From the NCBI GenBank assembly GCA_016927695.1, contig JAFGME010000037.1, positions 1 to 63,643 on the forward strand: DNA of 63,643 bases, given 5' to 3'. The DNA is from Bacteroidales bacterium (GTDB lineage: Bacteria > Bacteroidota > Bacteroidia > Bacteroidales > JAFGHD01). Position numbers and translations under genes: made by a program. Under the pieces are notes generated by a model that searched no databases, was not told the DNA's origin, and saw only the letters and a program-made list of their open reading frames with translations. Shown here in pieces: positions 46,193 to 56,165 of this stretch (its first letter is position 1; each line of letters starts with the position of its first letter).

Positions 46193-46742
46193 TTTTATTC
46201 AAAGTCCTATTTATCTCATCCATGTCAAAATACCCGGGGTCAAAATCAGTACCCAGCCATTCCAGATAGTTCTCATATTCTTCATGGTCCGGCTGTTTCA
46301 GTATCTCCAGCATTTCAGCGTAACCCCACACCCCGCCGCAGTCTTCAGGGGGGCAATTCATTTTTCCCCCGGTACATACGGGATGTTTAAAATCCTTATC
46401 TGCCGGAAGTATCTTTTCAAGCAGGATTTCGTGCATCCAGCTGTCGCCGAAATCGTACTCATAGATAATTTTTTCTTTTTCAACCTTCAGCAGGTCGGCC
46501 ACACGAAGCTTTTTCTTTTTATAATCGACATTGATCTCATCTTCCCACCAGTCGTCATCCGGATATTTTATACCATAAAAAATCCCCTCTTTTACAAACT
46601 GGTGCAAATGGGCATCTTCCCATCCCATTGCAATCTGAATGATGTTATGGAAGTCCTTTAAGAAATTGTCAGAAGGGATAAGCAACCTTCTCCATATTGC
46701 AGGATTCGAGCCGTTCAATGAAATCTTGATCTGATAAATCAT
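46134..46742 (-). CDS. Plasmid pRiA4b ORF-3-like family protein
   Basis: The 202-residue protein matches the pRiA4b ORF-3/IS1096 passenger TnpR-like family (PF07929). The family pattern is the N-terminal KISLNGSNPAIWRRLLIPSD (about 5-24), HNIIQIAMGWEDAHLHQF (about 32-49), YEYDFGDSWMHEILLEKI (about 92-109) and the CTGGKMNCPPEDCGGVWGY metal-like cysteine patch (about 121-139). The function is unknown, and although some members ride on mobile elements nothing here looks recently acquired. The final 20 residues, PSPHTPSSPKGRRGV, are a basic, Pro-rich tail encoded within the overlap with the uridine kinase gene. Confidence 0.85.
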   Translation of the reverse strand: MIYQIKISLNGSNPAIWRRLLIPSDNFLKDFHNIIQIAMGWEDAHLHQFVKEGIFYGIKYPDDDWWEDEINVDYKKKKLRVADLLKVEKEKIIYEYDFGDSWMHEILLEKILPADKDFKHPVCTGGKMNCPPEDCGGVWGYAEMLEILKQPDHEEYENYLEWLGTDFDPGYFDMDEINRTLNKIILQPSPHTPSSPKGRRGV

Positions 46743-47044
46743 TTTCTATATTTTAAAATTATTCGATTACACTCAATGTTTTTTCCTGTAATACAAAGCT
46801 TTACCTCTAATCGTCCCCCACATCTTATGTGTCACTTCTGCAACAAAAATAACAACTTATTCTACCGATGCGCAAGTGACTAATGAAATATTTTCTAACC
46901 CTGCAGATTATTATTTTGCCTTCTGACTATGAAAAATTTATCCTTCAAGTTGGTTCCATCGAATCTTTTAATTTTTTATTCTTCCATTATTCTTTTTGTT
47001 TTCTTGTGTTTCCGGCAAATAGAATGTGATTTGTTCGAAAGTAA
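46743..47044. other. Intergenic stretch between the pRiA4b-like and CotH genes
   Basis: About 300 bases, AT-rich, with T-tracts on the plus strand. There is no exact TANNTTTG element facing the pRiA4b-like gene and no supportable ORF. I see nothing else in it. Confidence 0.5.
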
Positions 47045-50000
47045 CTATTGCGGAACCTGTGACCCCTTTCCTGCATCCGGCGCCCAAAATTCAATCCTGT
47101 CGGTGTTGTCCACATTGCCATTCATATTGAAATCGCCCTGCAGGTAGCCTGAATTTCCAGACTGTGGCGCCCAAACTTCGGGTATGTCACCTGAAGTTAC
47201 CTTTCCGTCGCAGTTTCCGTCACCGGCAACCATACCCCAGATATCAGGGGCAAGCTGCTTATGTGCTACATTCCCCCCAAAAACCCTGGAGGCATCTGTC
47301 GAAAAATCATAGCTGAACCCAGACCCTGCTTGGGTTAATGGAAAAGCTGATATTACCGGCAGGTGATTTCTATGCCAGACTGTTGCAAACAGTTTATAGG
47401 AAAAACTTGCTGAAAATTTAAGCGGGCTTGTGCCATCCAATGACACAATCGAACCGTTCTGAGTAAGGAACCCCGCCTTTCTTCCAATCATCGTGCTATT
47501 GACGGCATCCTCAGCGGAAGGAGCATCCCGCAATTCTACAAGCACCCAGTCAATACAATGGTCGCCGGGAACCGCCGTAACGGCTTCTTTACCATTGTAA
47601 TTCCAAGGGCTGGCGCCGTAGGGCTGCATGAAAGGAATACATCCTGCCAGATTTAAATCATTTCGCATATTATGCGTAACAGGATCAAACCCGCCTTCAA
47701 GAAAAATGGTCAGATCCACTAGATACTCCTTAGATGCTGAATCGGGAAGAGTCCCTTCCGGATTGGAATATGACATACATGGACCCGTAAATGGCATCCC
47801 GTCAAGGCTTATATTGTTAAAAGTAACTCTTTTGCCCTCATCAATGGCCATATTCTGGCCAATGAAGCGAATGCGCACAATGAAATCAGGGTTGTTGTTG
47901 ACGTCAGATATTCCGGTAAAGTCAATATCATATAACAGATATGCGTCTGCAAGTGCAAAAGTATTGTATGGCAGGCCTGCGGAAGTCCACTCCGGTGCAC
48001 CGGAAACAGTTGAATAATCAATTTTCAGGCTATCGGCCGCCCCTTCATCCATAGCAGCAAAACGAAACACCAAATCCCGGAACCCTGTGCATGGAAGATG
48101 AAAAAAGAGGGTGTTTTCACCCCCGTCTCCTGTGAATGGCTGCCTGATTTGCACTGCACGCATATCTGAACTGGCAAACGGTATATTGTTATTGCCTTCA
48201 GGTCTGTAATTGGTAATGGTTGGGGCGTTTCGCCTTTCCATGGATGCCTTCCTCCAATTTGGATGGCCGTTAAAGAAGGGGTATCCAATGAGGGCTGAAT
48301 GAAATGCGAGAACAGATCCCGGAATCAATTCAAATGTCGGATCTAAGCATTTTAGAGGTGTGTCATTAGGAATGCCTGAACCAAAGAACCAGAAATGAAC
48401 CAACCGGCTTGTTGGTACTTCAGTGAATACTGCCGTAAGATTCAAACTCCCGGTTGGAGTAATCTCTAAAAGGGGAGAGTTAGTTTCAGATAAACCAATC
48501 CAGTGGCTGAAACCGTAGCCCGGTGCAGGAATGGCCTCCAGTTCAACAGGGATGCCCTCAAAATAAACGCCGGTCCATGGATAAGCTGTTTCGGGTACAC
48601 CGGGTGTTTTCGGAGTAATATGAATTGTGTTGATGCGGATGTGCCCGAAAAGAGCGTCATTTACATCCAGGGTAATAAACACATTGCTGTCAATATCAAA
48701 ATGATTCCGGATGTGCTGGCGCTGAATGGCAGGCCGCTGGTTACCAAAAGAAATCAAGGCATTTACCTGTGCTGCAGTAGCCGCATTTTTATTCCAGCGA
48801 TGGAAGTGCTCCGGAAGGTTGCTTTCCAGCGCCTGAAAGGCGGATGTTACAACCTCTTCAAAACGGGCAGGTACAAAAGTTGTATTCAAATGATCGGCAA
48901 AACGGTTGATGAAAAGGTTTTTGAAGCCCTCGTTTGTAAGCAGGCTTCGTAAAAATGCCGTTTTGTCGGGATGGCCGAAATTCCAGGGGGTAAATGTGCC
49001 TCCGCCCTCCGGATGAATTGCGTTCAGCAAATGATCGCCATCTACCCAATAAATCCTACCTGCCAGATCAAAATCCCAAACCATGGTTCTCCATTTTCCA
49101 TCGCCAAAGAATGTGCCTGACGGTTCCCTTGCACGCCAAAGTTTAAAGTGTTTTGAGCCATACCAGTCAACGTTATTGAGATAAATGAACATGACATTAT
49201 AATCAATATAGCTTTGCAGATCAAGCATTGTTTTCACCTGGCTGAAATTCTGCTCAATACTCATGTCGTTTTCCACAACAAAATTGTACATAAACCTGTA
49301 TAACAACAAATCTTCCTGTGTGCCAACCTCAATATGATTACTGGTACCCTGACCCCATACACCATTAAGAATTATTACATTCTCCGGATCAATGTTAAAG
49401 TTGTAGGCAATGTGATATTCATCCTGGTTATCGCGGATATACATCAGCCCCCAATACTCTCCATTGATATAATGTATTACCGGCCGGCTTCGTTGCACTC
49501 CTTCATAAACCGGTTCCATTAATCTGTGCGAGATGTGATCGTAGAGATGTGCCTGAACATTCCCCCCGGACCTTAAGGTGAATCTCTTAAACTGTTCCGA
49601 ACACAGATTTGGATTAGAACTGTTTTTCTCAGAAAAAAACGGATAGTTCACAATATTTTCATTATCATAAATATCCCTGGCATATAAACGCATACTTTTT
49701 AGCGGGCACCATCTTGAAGCTCCTCCATAAATACGTAAGCCCAAACCCTGGTTTATTGCAGGGAGGGAGTAGTTTTCTTCAAAAAATTCAATATGAGCGG
49801 GACATTCCCATTCTGATCCGCTTCTTAAATAGTTACCCTGTGGTCTGTAAGGGCTATTTGGGTGATTCACTCTCCACGCATCACAATCAATCCCGGCAAC
49901 ATAGATTCCGTTTTCATAATCAAATAAATCGCTTTCCTGCATATTGATGGACAATATTGGCAAACTAAAGTCATTGCCCATGGAATCATTGACAAAATAT

Positions 50001-50926
50001 GTGTTGGTTTCGACCTCGCTTGGAATAGCGCCCGTTTTGATGCTCTTCGCCCTAACTGTAATGGCCTTTCTTACCGGTGATGATGGGAAATAAAGTGGTA
50101 ACAGATCGTCGGTGGTTGAAATATGTGATAACTTATCCGGCTCATTTGACCGGTCATAAATTGAAATGCCACTTGCATAAATATGTGACTGATAAAAATT
50201 ATACAAAGTATCTCCAAATGGATCTCCGGGGTTCCGGGGGTAACTGTTTTTATAAGAATATATCGTAGCGTTGCTGCCCACGGGATTTGACCCGTCAAGG
50301 GTATAAACGATCGTGACTTCCGGATCAGGGTGGGCAAGATACAGTGTAAAGGGATACTGATAGAATCCTCCCGGATTGGAAAAATCAGGAGGAGAAAGGA
50401 TTTCAGTATAAGTTTGACTTGTATTGCTAAGGCCAGGTGTTGGTTCTGCAAAATAGAACCATGAGCCGTTTCCATCGGGATGCCTTCCAAAAGAAACATC
50501 GGTGGGTATCTGCGTGGGCTGAATTACGTCCATCAGGCTTCCGTCAGGGTAGGTTAGTAATATTTCTTCACCGGAAGAGCTAATGCTGAAATTAGTATGC
50601 AAAGGCATGCCGGGGGTGTTGCGGTCTTTTCCGGAAGCCCAAACCAGCATGAACTGACCCGGTTGAAGGCTGGTATCGGGAAAAACCCATTTGAAGAAAT
50701 TGTTGTAATCATCAGATATTCCATAATCCTTCAACAGAACAGGCCCGGAGCCAAAATTCACCAACTCGATCCAGTCTTCATAATCGTTATCTTCATCACA
50801 GATCGTACTGCAATTAGAAGACATTACTTCGTTGATGGCGATGCTTTGCGTATAAGCAACGAAAGGAACACATAAGACAAGAATGAGCGCCATCTTGCTT
50901 AAGGGTTTGTAAAAGACTTTTTTCAT
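47045..50926 (-). CDS. Large secreted CotH-family protein with lamin-tail domain and C-terminal LEGP module
   Basis: The 1293-residue product has a signal peptide (to VAYTQ, about 27). A lamin-tail domain follows (about 28-165; INEVMSSNC, EDWIELVNFG), then a chitobiase-C-like/FN3 domain (about 175-310; VTIVYTLDGSNPVG). The CotH kinase-like domain spans about 316-740, with LPILSINMQESDLFDY, SMRLYARD, YINGEYWGLMYIRDNQDEYHI (about 490-510) and MVWDFDLAGRIYW (about 610-622). A bacterial InlB-like repeat (about 785-835) and a beta-sandwich of a widespread Bacteroidota type (about 836-1055, PNWRKASMERRNAPT) come next, then the LEGP module (about 1066-1293) to the terminus GKGSQVPQ. CotH-type domains are protein-kinase-like; some phosphorylate secreted proteins. 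Whether this one is active is unclear. Confidence 0.85.
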   Translation of the reverse strand: MKKVFYKPLSKMALILVLCVPFVAYTQSIAINEVMSSNCSTICDEDNDYEDWIELVNFGSGPVLLKDYGISDDYNNFFKWVFPDTSLQPGQFMLVWASGKDRNTPGMPLHTNFSISSSGEEILLTYPDGSLMDVIQPTQIPTDVSFGRHPDGNGSWFYFAEPTPGLSNTSQTYTEILSPPDFSNPGGFYQYPFTLYLAHPDPEVTIVYTLDGSNPVGSNATIYSYKNSYPRNPGDPFGDTLYNFYQSHIYASGISIYDRSNEPDKLSHISTTDDLLPLYFPSSPVRKAITVRAKSIKTGAIPSEVETNTYFVNDSMGNDFSLPILSINMQESDLFDYENGIYVAGIDCDAWRVNHPNSPYRPQGNYLRSGSEWECPAHIEFFEENYSLPAINQGLGLRIYGGASRWCPLKSMRLYARDIYDNENIVNYPFFSEKNSSNPNLCSEQFKRFTLRSGGNVQAHLYDHISHRLMEPVYEGVQRSRPVIHYINGEYWGLMYIRDNQDEYHIAYNFNIDPENVIILNGVWGQGTSNHIEVGTQEDLLLYRFMYNFVVENDMSIEQNFSQVKTMLDLQSYIDYNVMFIYLNNVDWYGSKHFKLWRAREPSGTFFGDGKWRTMVWDFDLAGRIYWVDGDHLLNAIHPEGGGTFTPWNFGHPDKTAFLRSLLTNEGFKNLFINRFADHLNTTFVPARFEEVVTSAFQALESNLPEHFHRWNKNAATAAQVNALISFGNQRPAIQRQHIRNHFDIDSNVFITLDVNDALFGHIRINTIHITPKTPGVPETAYPWTGVYFEGIPVELEAIPAPGYGFSHWIGLSETNSPLLEITPTGSLNLTAVFTEVPTSRLVHFWFFGSGIPNDTPLKCLDPTFELIPGSVLAFHSALIGYPFFNGHPNWRKASMERRNAPTITNYRPEGNNNIPFASSDMRAVQIRQPFTGDGGENTLFFHLPCTGFRDLVFRFAAMDEGAADSLKIDYSTVSGAPEWTSAGLPYNTFALADAYLLYDIDFTGISDVNNNPDFIVRIRFIGQNMAIDEGKRVTFNNISLDGMPFTGPCMSYSNPEGTLPDSASKEYLVDLTIFLEGGFDPVTHNMRNDLNLAGCIPFMQPYGASPWNYNGKEAVTAVPGDHCIDWVLVELRDAPSAEDAVNSTMIGRKAGFLTQNGSIVSLDGTSPLKFSASFSYKLFATVWHRNHLPVISAFPLTQAGSGFSYDFSTDASRVFGGNVAHKQLAPDIWGMVAGDGNCDGKVTSGDIPEVWAPQSGNSGYLQGDFNMNGNVDNTDRIEFWAPDAGKGSQVPQ
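47048..47730 (-). other. LEGP module, copy D (C-terminal position)
   Basis: Segments are LVDLTIFLEGGFDP, PWNYNGKEAVTAVPG, IDWVLVELRDAPS, WHRNHLPVISAFP, AGDGNCDGKVTSGDIPEVW and GDFNMNGNVDNTDRIEFW. LEGG replaces LEGP, and the first loop has Cys at position 4, while the second keeps the full consensus. Confidence 0.8.
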
Positions 50927-51016
50927 TTTTTTGATTTTTAAGATTTCCGTAAATAACCATATATTTCGGATTTTTTCAGGTGGCAGAATGCAATAATATG
51001 TTCAATGCAATGTATT

Positions 51017-51024
51017 CAAAGATA
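51017..51024 (-). promoter_or_regulatory. Candidate -7 element for the CotH-family gene
   Basis: TATCTTTG on the minus strand is an exact TANNTTTG match, about 90 bases before the ATG at 50926. A second element faces the other way at 51051-51058. Confidence 0.4.
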
Positions 51025-51050
51025 CGATATTTTTTCCAAAAATGATTGAT

Positions 51051-51058
51051 TATTTTTG
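51051..51058 (+). promoter_or_regulatory. Candidate -7 element for the GH13 gene
   Basis: TATTTTTG ends only five bases before the ATG at 51064, so the transcript may be leaderless or nearly so. Confidence 0.35.
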
Positions 51059-51063
51059 CAACC

Positions 51064-52344
51064 ATGGAAAGAAAGATTAAAACACCCGAATGGGTTTATG
51101 GAAGGACTCTTTACGAAGTGAACACAAGACAGTTTACGCCCGGTGGCGCCTTCAGTGAATTCGAAAAACATCTGCCCCGGCTGAAAGATCTGGGCGTTGG
51201 CATCCTTTGGTTTATGCCCATCCATCCCATCGGTATAAAAAACAGAAAAGGAACTTTGGGAAGTTATTACTCCATCCGCGATTACAAGGGGGTAAACCCT
51301 GAATTCGGAAACCTGAATGAATTCAAAAACCTGGTTAAAAAAACGCACGGATTGGGAATAAAGGTCATTATCGACTGGGTGGCCAACCATACTGCCTGGG
51401 ACCATCACTGGACAAAGGACCATCCGGATTTTTACTCCCGGGATAAAAGCGGTGGCTTCAGGCCTCCATTTCCCGAATGGGAGGATGTGATTCACCTTAA
51501 TTATGATAACACGCAACTTTGGGAAGAAATGACAGAGGACATGTCTTTCTGGGTTCATGAGGCAGACATCGACGGATTCCGCTGCGATATGGCCCACCTG
51601 GTACGCACTCCTTTCTGGAACGAAGCCCGCCGTAAGCTTGACCGGATCAAACCCGTTTTTATGCTCGCCGAATCGGAAAACCACGACCTGCTGGAATATG
51701 CTTTTGATGCAATATACAACTGGAAGCTGCTCCATGCCATGAATGAGTTGGCGGCAGGAAAGACGGGGCCCGGTGAACTCCTGGAGAAAGCCCTGAACGA
51801 ACTGGGATATCTCCCGCCAGGAGCCTCTTTCCTGAATTTCACAAGCAATCATGACGAGAACTCCTGGCAGGGGTCAGCCATTGAAAGGCTTCATGATTTA
51901 CTGGAACCCCTCACCGCCTTTACCTTCATGTTGCCCGGAATTCCACTGATCTACAGCGGGCAGGAAGCGGGAAACAGAAAAAGGCTGAATTTTTTCGACA
52001 AGGATGAGATATCATGGGAAGCACACAAAATGTTTTCAGTGTACCGGGAACTTGCCTCCGTCAAATCAGGAAACCCACCCTTGGCAAATCATGAAAAGAT
52101 CAGTGTGGTGGAAAACGATGCTGAAAATGGTATCATTTCCTTCGAAACCGGTAACGGGAACAACAGGATGCTTGTGCTGATCAATCTCTCAGAGGAAACA
52201 AAAAGCTTCGTGATTCATTACAACGGGAACATGGATAAACTTCGAAACGTAATCACAGGAGAAACATTCTCAATATCAGGGCCTTCACCCCGGTTCAATC
52301 TAAATCCGCGTTCATATCAAATTCTGATTTACACGGGCCATTAA
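51064..52344 (+). CDS. GH13 alpha-amylase family enzyme
   Basis: This 426-residue GH13 enzyme of the TIM-barrel alpha-glucan hydrolase/transferase clan has the four family regions. These are VIIDWVANHT (about 103-112), DIDGFRCDMAHL with the nucleophile Asp (about 170-181), MLAESEN with the acid/base Glu (about 200-206) and FTSNHDEN with the transition-state Asp (about 259-266). A C-terminal beta-domain follows (about 345-426). There is no signal peptide, so the enzyme is probably cytoplasmic. It converges on a MFS sugar transporter, which suggests uptake of a maltooligosaccharide-like substrate followed by hydrolysis. Confidence 0.93.
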   Translation: MERKIKTPEWVYGRTLYEVNTRQFTPGGAFSEFEKHLPRLKDLGVGILWFMPIHPIGIKNRKGTLGSYYSIRDYKGVNPEFGNLNEFKNLVKKTHGLGIKVIIDWVANHTAWDHHWTKDHPDFYSRDKSGGFRPPFPEWEDVIHLNYDNTQLWEEMTEDMSFWVHEADIDGFRCDMAHLVRTPFWNEARRKLDRIKPVFMLAESENHDLLEYAFDAIYNWKLLHAMNELAAGKTGPGELLEKALNELGYLPPGASFLNFTSNHDENSWQGSAIERLHDLLEPLTAFTFMLPGIPLIYSGQEAGNRKRLNFFDKDEISWEAHKMFSVYRELASVKSGNPPLANHEKISVVENDAENGIISFETGNGNNRMLVLINLSEETKSFVIHYNGNMDKLRNVITGETFSISGPSPRFNLNPRSYQILIYTGH

Positions 52345-52386
52345 TATTCAATATTGCATAGTCTCCTCACATTGTGAGTGTTATGA

Positions 52387-53919
52387 TTACAAAACAGGGG
52401 TATTGGTTTTGCGGTTCGGATCGTCCGGGTCATTGACCAGTAAAGTTAAAAATCCGGCAATGATCATTGAAATGCCACCGAGAATGAGGGCGTAGATGGC
52501 ATATCCGCCGGCAATATGTCTGACAAAAAACCCTAAGATGCTTGCTGCAAGTATCTGGGGTATTACGATAAAAAAGTTAAAAATGCCCATATATACACCC
52601 AGTTTATTTTGCGGCAGCGAACCCGTGAGTATTGCATACGGCATAGCCAGTATACTTGCCCAGGCCAGACCCACTCCCAGCATCGACAGGATCAGTAAAT
52701 ACGGGGTATTGAAAAAGTACACCGAAATCAATCCCAAACCTCCTGCCACCAAAGCAATCAGGTGTGTGATTTTACGGCTTGTATATTTAGCCAGCACAGG
52801 AAGCAGGAAAGCAACAGCCGCTGCAAAGCCGTTGTAAACCGCAAACATGATCCCCACCCAGTTGGCTCCCTCGTTATAAAGATCGGAAGTCGAATCACTT
52901 GTACCGTAAACATGATTTGTAACAGCGGCAGTAGTGTAAATCCACATCGAAAAAAGTGCAAACCATGAAAAAAACTGCACTATAGCTAACTGCTTCATCG
53001 TCAGGGGCATCTTAAAGAGATCGTTGATGACCTCGACAAAACCATTGTTTTTATTTCCTGAGCGTATCATCGCTCCTGTCGCAAGCTGCACCAACCCGAA
53101 GGCCAGTAACCCGAAACCCAGGATGTACAGTTCGGCTTCGAACCTGTAATAATATACGAGGAAAGCGAGGATGGCTCCGCCGGATAGCCAGAATATACTG
53201 CTTTTAAGAAACCTTGAAGAGGGCAATACCTCATCGGCAGTTTTTTCCACTTCCCTTTGGGTGGCAGCAATTTCCTCAAAAGTTTTCAGCTCTTCAGGGG
53301 TATATTCTTTGGTGCGCAGCACAGTCCACAGCACGGCAAGAAAAAAGACCGCCCCTCCGATATAAAAGGAAAGCTTGACCGATGGGGGTATCTGCCCTTC
53401 AGGCGCCGTATTGGCAACATCCAGCCAGTTGGTCATAATGTAGGGCAGAGCCGATGCCACAACCGCCCCCGTACCGATGAAAAAGCTTTGCATGGCAAAA
53501 CCTTTGGTGCGCTGTTCTGATGGGAGCATATCCCCGACAAATGCCCTGAAGGGCTCCATGGAGATATTGATGGAGGCGTCCATAATCCAGAGCATGCCTG
53601 CCGCTACCCACAACGCCGGCGAATTGGGCATGATAAGCAAAGCTAAGGAAGCAAAAATTGCCCCCACGAGAAAATAGGGCCTCCTCCTGCCTAACCTGTT
53701 CCAGGTATTATCGCTCATGTGGCCGATGATGGGCTGAATGATCAGACCTGTGACCGGAGCAGCGATCCAAAGAATGGGAATATCGTCCACGCTGGCGCCC
53801 AGGGTTTCAAAAATCCGGCTTACATTGGCATTCTGCAGGGCAAATCCAAACTGAATCCCCAAAAATCCGAAACTCATGTTCCAGATCTGCCAGAAACTCA
53901 GGCGGGGTTTATGTGTCAT
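52387..53919 (-). CDS. MFS sugar transporter (SLC45/GPH-like)
   Basis: This 510-residue integral membrane protein has about 12 helices. The N-terminal segment NMSFGFLGIQFGFALQNANVS (about 14-34), the loop 2-3 motif GHMSDNTWNRLGRRRPYFLVGA (about 66-87) and MDASINISMEPFRAFVGDMLP (about 115-135) are typical of the SLC45/maltose-type MFS transporters. Between helices 6 and 7 lies a charged loop (TEYTPEELKTFEEI and on). It probably imports a disaccharide or maltooligosaccharide with protons. Its gene converges on the GH13 gene, with 42 bases between stops, which supports a sugar link but does not prove co-regulation. Confidence 0.87.
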   Translation of the reverse strand: MTHKPRLSFWQIWNMSFGFLGIQFGFALQNANVSRIFETLGASVDDIPILWIAAPVTGLIIQPIIGHMSDNTWNRLGRRRPYFLVGAIFASLALLIMPNSPALWVAAGMLWIMDASINISMEPFRAFVGDMLPSEQRTKGFAMQSFFIGTGAVVASALPYIMTNWLDVANTAPEGQIPPSVKLSFYIGGAVFFLAVLWTVLRTKEYTPEELKTFEEIAATQREVEKTADEVLPSSRFLKSSIFWLSGGAILAFLVYYYRFEAELYILGFGLLAFGLVQLATGAMIRSGNKNNGFVEVINDLFKMPLTMKQLAIVQFFSWFALFSMWIYTTAAVTNHVYGTSDSTSDLYNEGANWVGIMFAVYNGFAAAVAFLLPVLAKYTSRKITHLIALVAGGLGLISVYFFNTPYLLILSMLGVGLAWASILAMPYAILTGSLPQNKLGVYMGIFNFFIVIPQILAASILGFFVRHIAGGYAIYALILGGISMIIAGFLTLLVNDPDDPNRKTNTPVL

Positions 53920-53973
53920 ATTGTAAAATTATGCAACCTTTCAGGGCAAAGAGATGGTTGTAAAACAGTGCGA

Positions 53974-56058
53974 TTAACTGCGGGCTTCCTCGTCCAGTAT
54001 CTTTATTTTTGCTGCCAGCACACCGATTTCTTCCCTTGTCTTTTCAATCTTCTTTTCGAACTCTGCCTTCAGCAAAGCAGCCTGTTTTGACTTGGCCAGG
54101 AAGCCCAGATTGTTTTCCCATAACATCACATCATCCTCTAACTGTTTCTTCTTGCTTATGAGGAAGTTCTTTTCATTGCTCATGATCCTCCTGGCATTGG
54201 GCTGCTCTTTGATGTTATCATACCGGTTTCTGAAACTCATGGTCTGAATCTCTGTATGGGAGATTTTAAGTTTATCCAACCGTGTGTTGACGGTTTCCCT
54301 GAATTCATTCTGAAGCCTCTCCTTTTCGGCTATGGGAACGTGCCCGACTTCCATCCATTGCCTTTGAAAATCTTTAAGCACATTCAGATTCTCGTTTTTG
54401 TCACTTCCAAACTCATATTCCCTGACCTTTGAAATGAGATCTTCCTTGATTTTCAGGTTTTCCTGTTCATTTTTTTCAACATTGCCGAAATACTCTGATT
54501 TCCTGTTGAAAAATTCATCGCATGCTGCCCTGAACCTCTTCCATATTTTATCGGAATGTTTCCGCGGCACCGGTCCGATACTTTTCCATTCCTGTTGCAG
54601 AGTAATGAAGTCGCGGCTGGTTTTTTTCCAGTCGGCGCTGTCTTTCATCCCTTCAGCCTGAATGCAAAGGTCAAGTTTACGGTTATAATTGTTAAGCTGC
54701 TCGTCTTTGATCTCATTAAAATACTCCTTTTTTACAGTGAAAAAGGCATCAAGAGAATTTTTGAATCTGGTCCATACCCCGTCGTTATATTTCCTGGGCG
54801 CCGGACCTATGCTTCTCCAGATTTTGAGCAGCTCTGACATTTTCTGCGTGTCTTCCTGCCACAATTTCAGTGTCCTTTCCTCTGTCCTCAGTATTTCTTC
54901 AGCCCGCTCACAAAGTTCGGTCTTGGCCGTTAAATTGCCCTTTTGCTCTTCTGCAAGCTGAATATAATGTTCTCTTCGCCGCTGGTTGATTTTCTCTGTG
55001 GCTGCCCTGAACCTTTCCCATATCTCATCTTTTTTATCCTCCGGGGCGGGCCCTATTTCCTTCCACTCCTCATGTAAGCGCTGAAGTTCTTTGAAAGATT
55101 TGATGATGGAATTTTCAATCAGAAGTTCTTCTGCTTTTTCGCATAAAGCCATCTTTGCCTCAAGGTTTTTCCTCAGGTCCAAATCCCTGAGTTCCTTGTT
55201 GATTTTGACTTTGTCGAAAAACTTCTCTACAAAAAAATGATAGCTCTGCCAAAGGTTATTTACTTCATTCCTGGGGATAACGCCAATCTTCTTCCACCTG
55301 TCCTGGAGCTCCCGGAATTCATCGTATGTTTTTTTCAGGGTTTCTTCTGAATCTATCAACGCTTTCAACTCTTCGAGGATAAGCTTTTTGGCCTCCAGGT
55401 TCTTTTTCTTCTGTTCTTCCAGCTCTTCGAGGTGTTTCTGGCGCATCGACCTGTATACTACAAATAATTCCTCAAACCTGCTGTCTGTTGGATCCGGTTC
55501 AGCCACAAAGGCATCAGGAGCGCCGCCGGCATCAACAAATTCATTCTTTAATTTCTTCTGAAGTTCTCTTGTTTTCCTGAGGTATGCCATCTTTATCTGG
55601 GCCACCTGGGCTTTGATCGGATCAACTTCACCTCCCTGTAACAGTTCATCCAATAAAACCAACAGTTCCTCACGTGACTTATCCGAATAAAACTCTTCTT
55701 TAGCGGCCGGTTTATCCTCTTCATGATAGTCGGGGTCGTCGTCAGCTCCACTGTCATCATCGTGGTCATCCTGAGGTGCTTCTGCTGAGGGTTCATCGGT
55801 TTTCTGACGTGGTCTTCCTCTCTTCCTGGGAGAGGTTGCTTCGGGCGCTTCTGCGGAAGGGGGTTGCGGCTCTTCCTCTCCGGTTTTGGATTCCTCCCCT
55901 GCGGCTTCCGTTTCCGTGGGCAGGGATTCATCGGTTTTCACCTCTGATGTTACACTTTCATTCACTTCTTCTTTTTCGGTTTGCCCTTCGGGGCCGGTGT
56001 TCTCCTCCGGAGTTTGTGTCATTTCCGGATTCTGATCGAGTTCTGCCTTGTTTTCCAT
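53974..56058 (-). CDS. DUF349 repeat protein
   Basis: The 694-residue protein begins with a highly acidic, Pro/Glu-rich low-complexity region (about 1-115). It includes an AT-hook-like SPRKRGRPRQK near 75, so it may touch nucleic acid. From about 200 to 620 it carries about five DUF349 repeats, each around 70 residues, with repeated WKxIGPxPRKxxDxIWxRFRxAxDxFFxxR patterns such as LHEEWKEIGPAPEDKKDEIW. The rest is coiled-coil (about 640-694). DUF349 proteins are widespread in Bacteroidota; their function is uncertain, with a possible link to cell division or RNA. It is monocistronic here. Confidence 0.85.
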   Translation of the reverse strand: MENKAELDQNPEMTQTPEENTGPEGQTEKEEVNESVTSEVKTDESLPTETEAAGEESKTGEEEPQPPSAEAPEATSPRKRGRPRQKTDEPSAEAPQDDHDDDSGADDDPDYHEEDKPAAKEEFYSDKSREELLVLLDELLQGGEVDPIKAQVAQIKMAYLRKTRELQKKLKNEFVDAGGAPDAFVAEPDPTDSRFEELFVVYRSMRQKHLEELEEQKKKNLEAKKLILEELKALIDSEETLKKTYDEFRELQDRWKKIGVIPRNEVNNLWQSYHFFVEKFFDKVKINKELRDLDLRKNLEAKMALCEKAEELLIENSIIKSFKELQRLHEEWKEIGPAPEDKKDEIWERFRAATEKINQRRREHYIQLAEEQKGNLTAKTELCERAEEILRTEERTLKLWQEDTQKMSELLKIWRSIGPAPRKYNDGVWTRFKNSLDAFFTVKKEYFNEIKDEQLNNYNRKLDLCIQAEGMKDSADWKKTSRDFITLQQEWKSIGPVPRKHSDKIWKRFRAACDEFFNRKSEYFGNVEKNEQENLKIKEDLISKVREYEFGSDKNENLNVLKDFQRQWMEVGHVPIAEKERLQNEFRETVNTRLDKLKISHTEIQTMSFRNRYDNIKEQPNARRIMSNEKNFLISKKKQLEDDVMLWENNLGFLAKSKQAALLKAEFEKKIEKTREEIGVLAAKIKILDEEARS

Positions 56059-56165
56059 TCAGATAATCTTTACAAAATTATTTTAAGAATTCCTTTGCAG
56101 GATAAAGTTCGCTTTTCGGGTTGCAAAAATATAAATTATTTGTTTTCAGAGAAATTTTTAAAGCC

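Noticed and set aside
46929..47147. 72-codon frame on the plus strand
   Set aside because: Runs into the antisense of the CotH-family gene and has no likeness to a protein family.
51016..51852. 278-codon frame on the minus strand
   Set aside because: It lies antisense to the GH13 gene, which shows all four catalytic regions.
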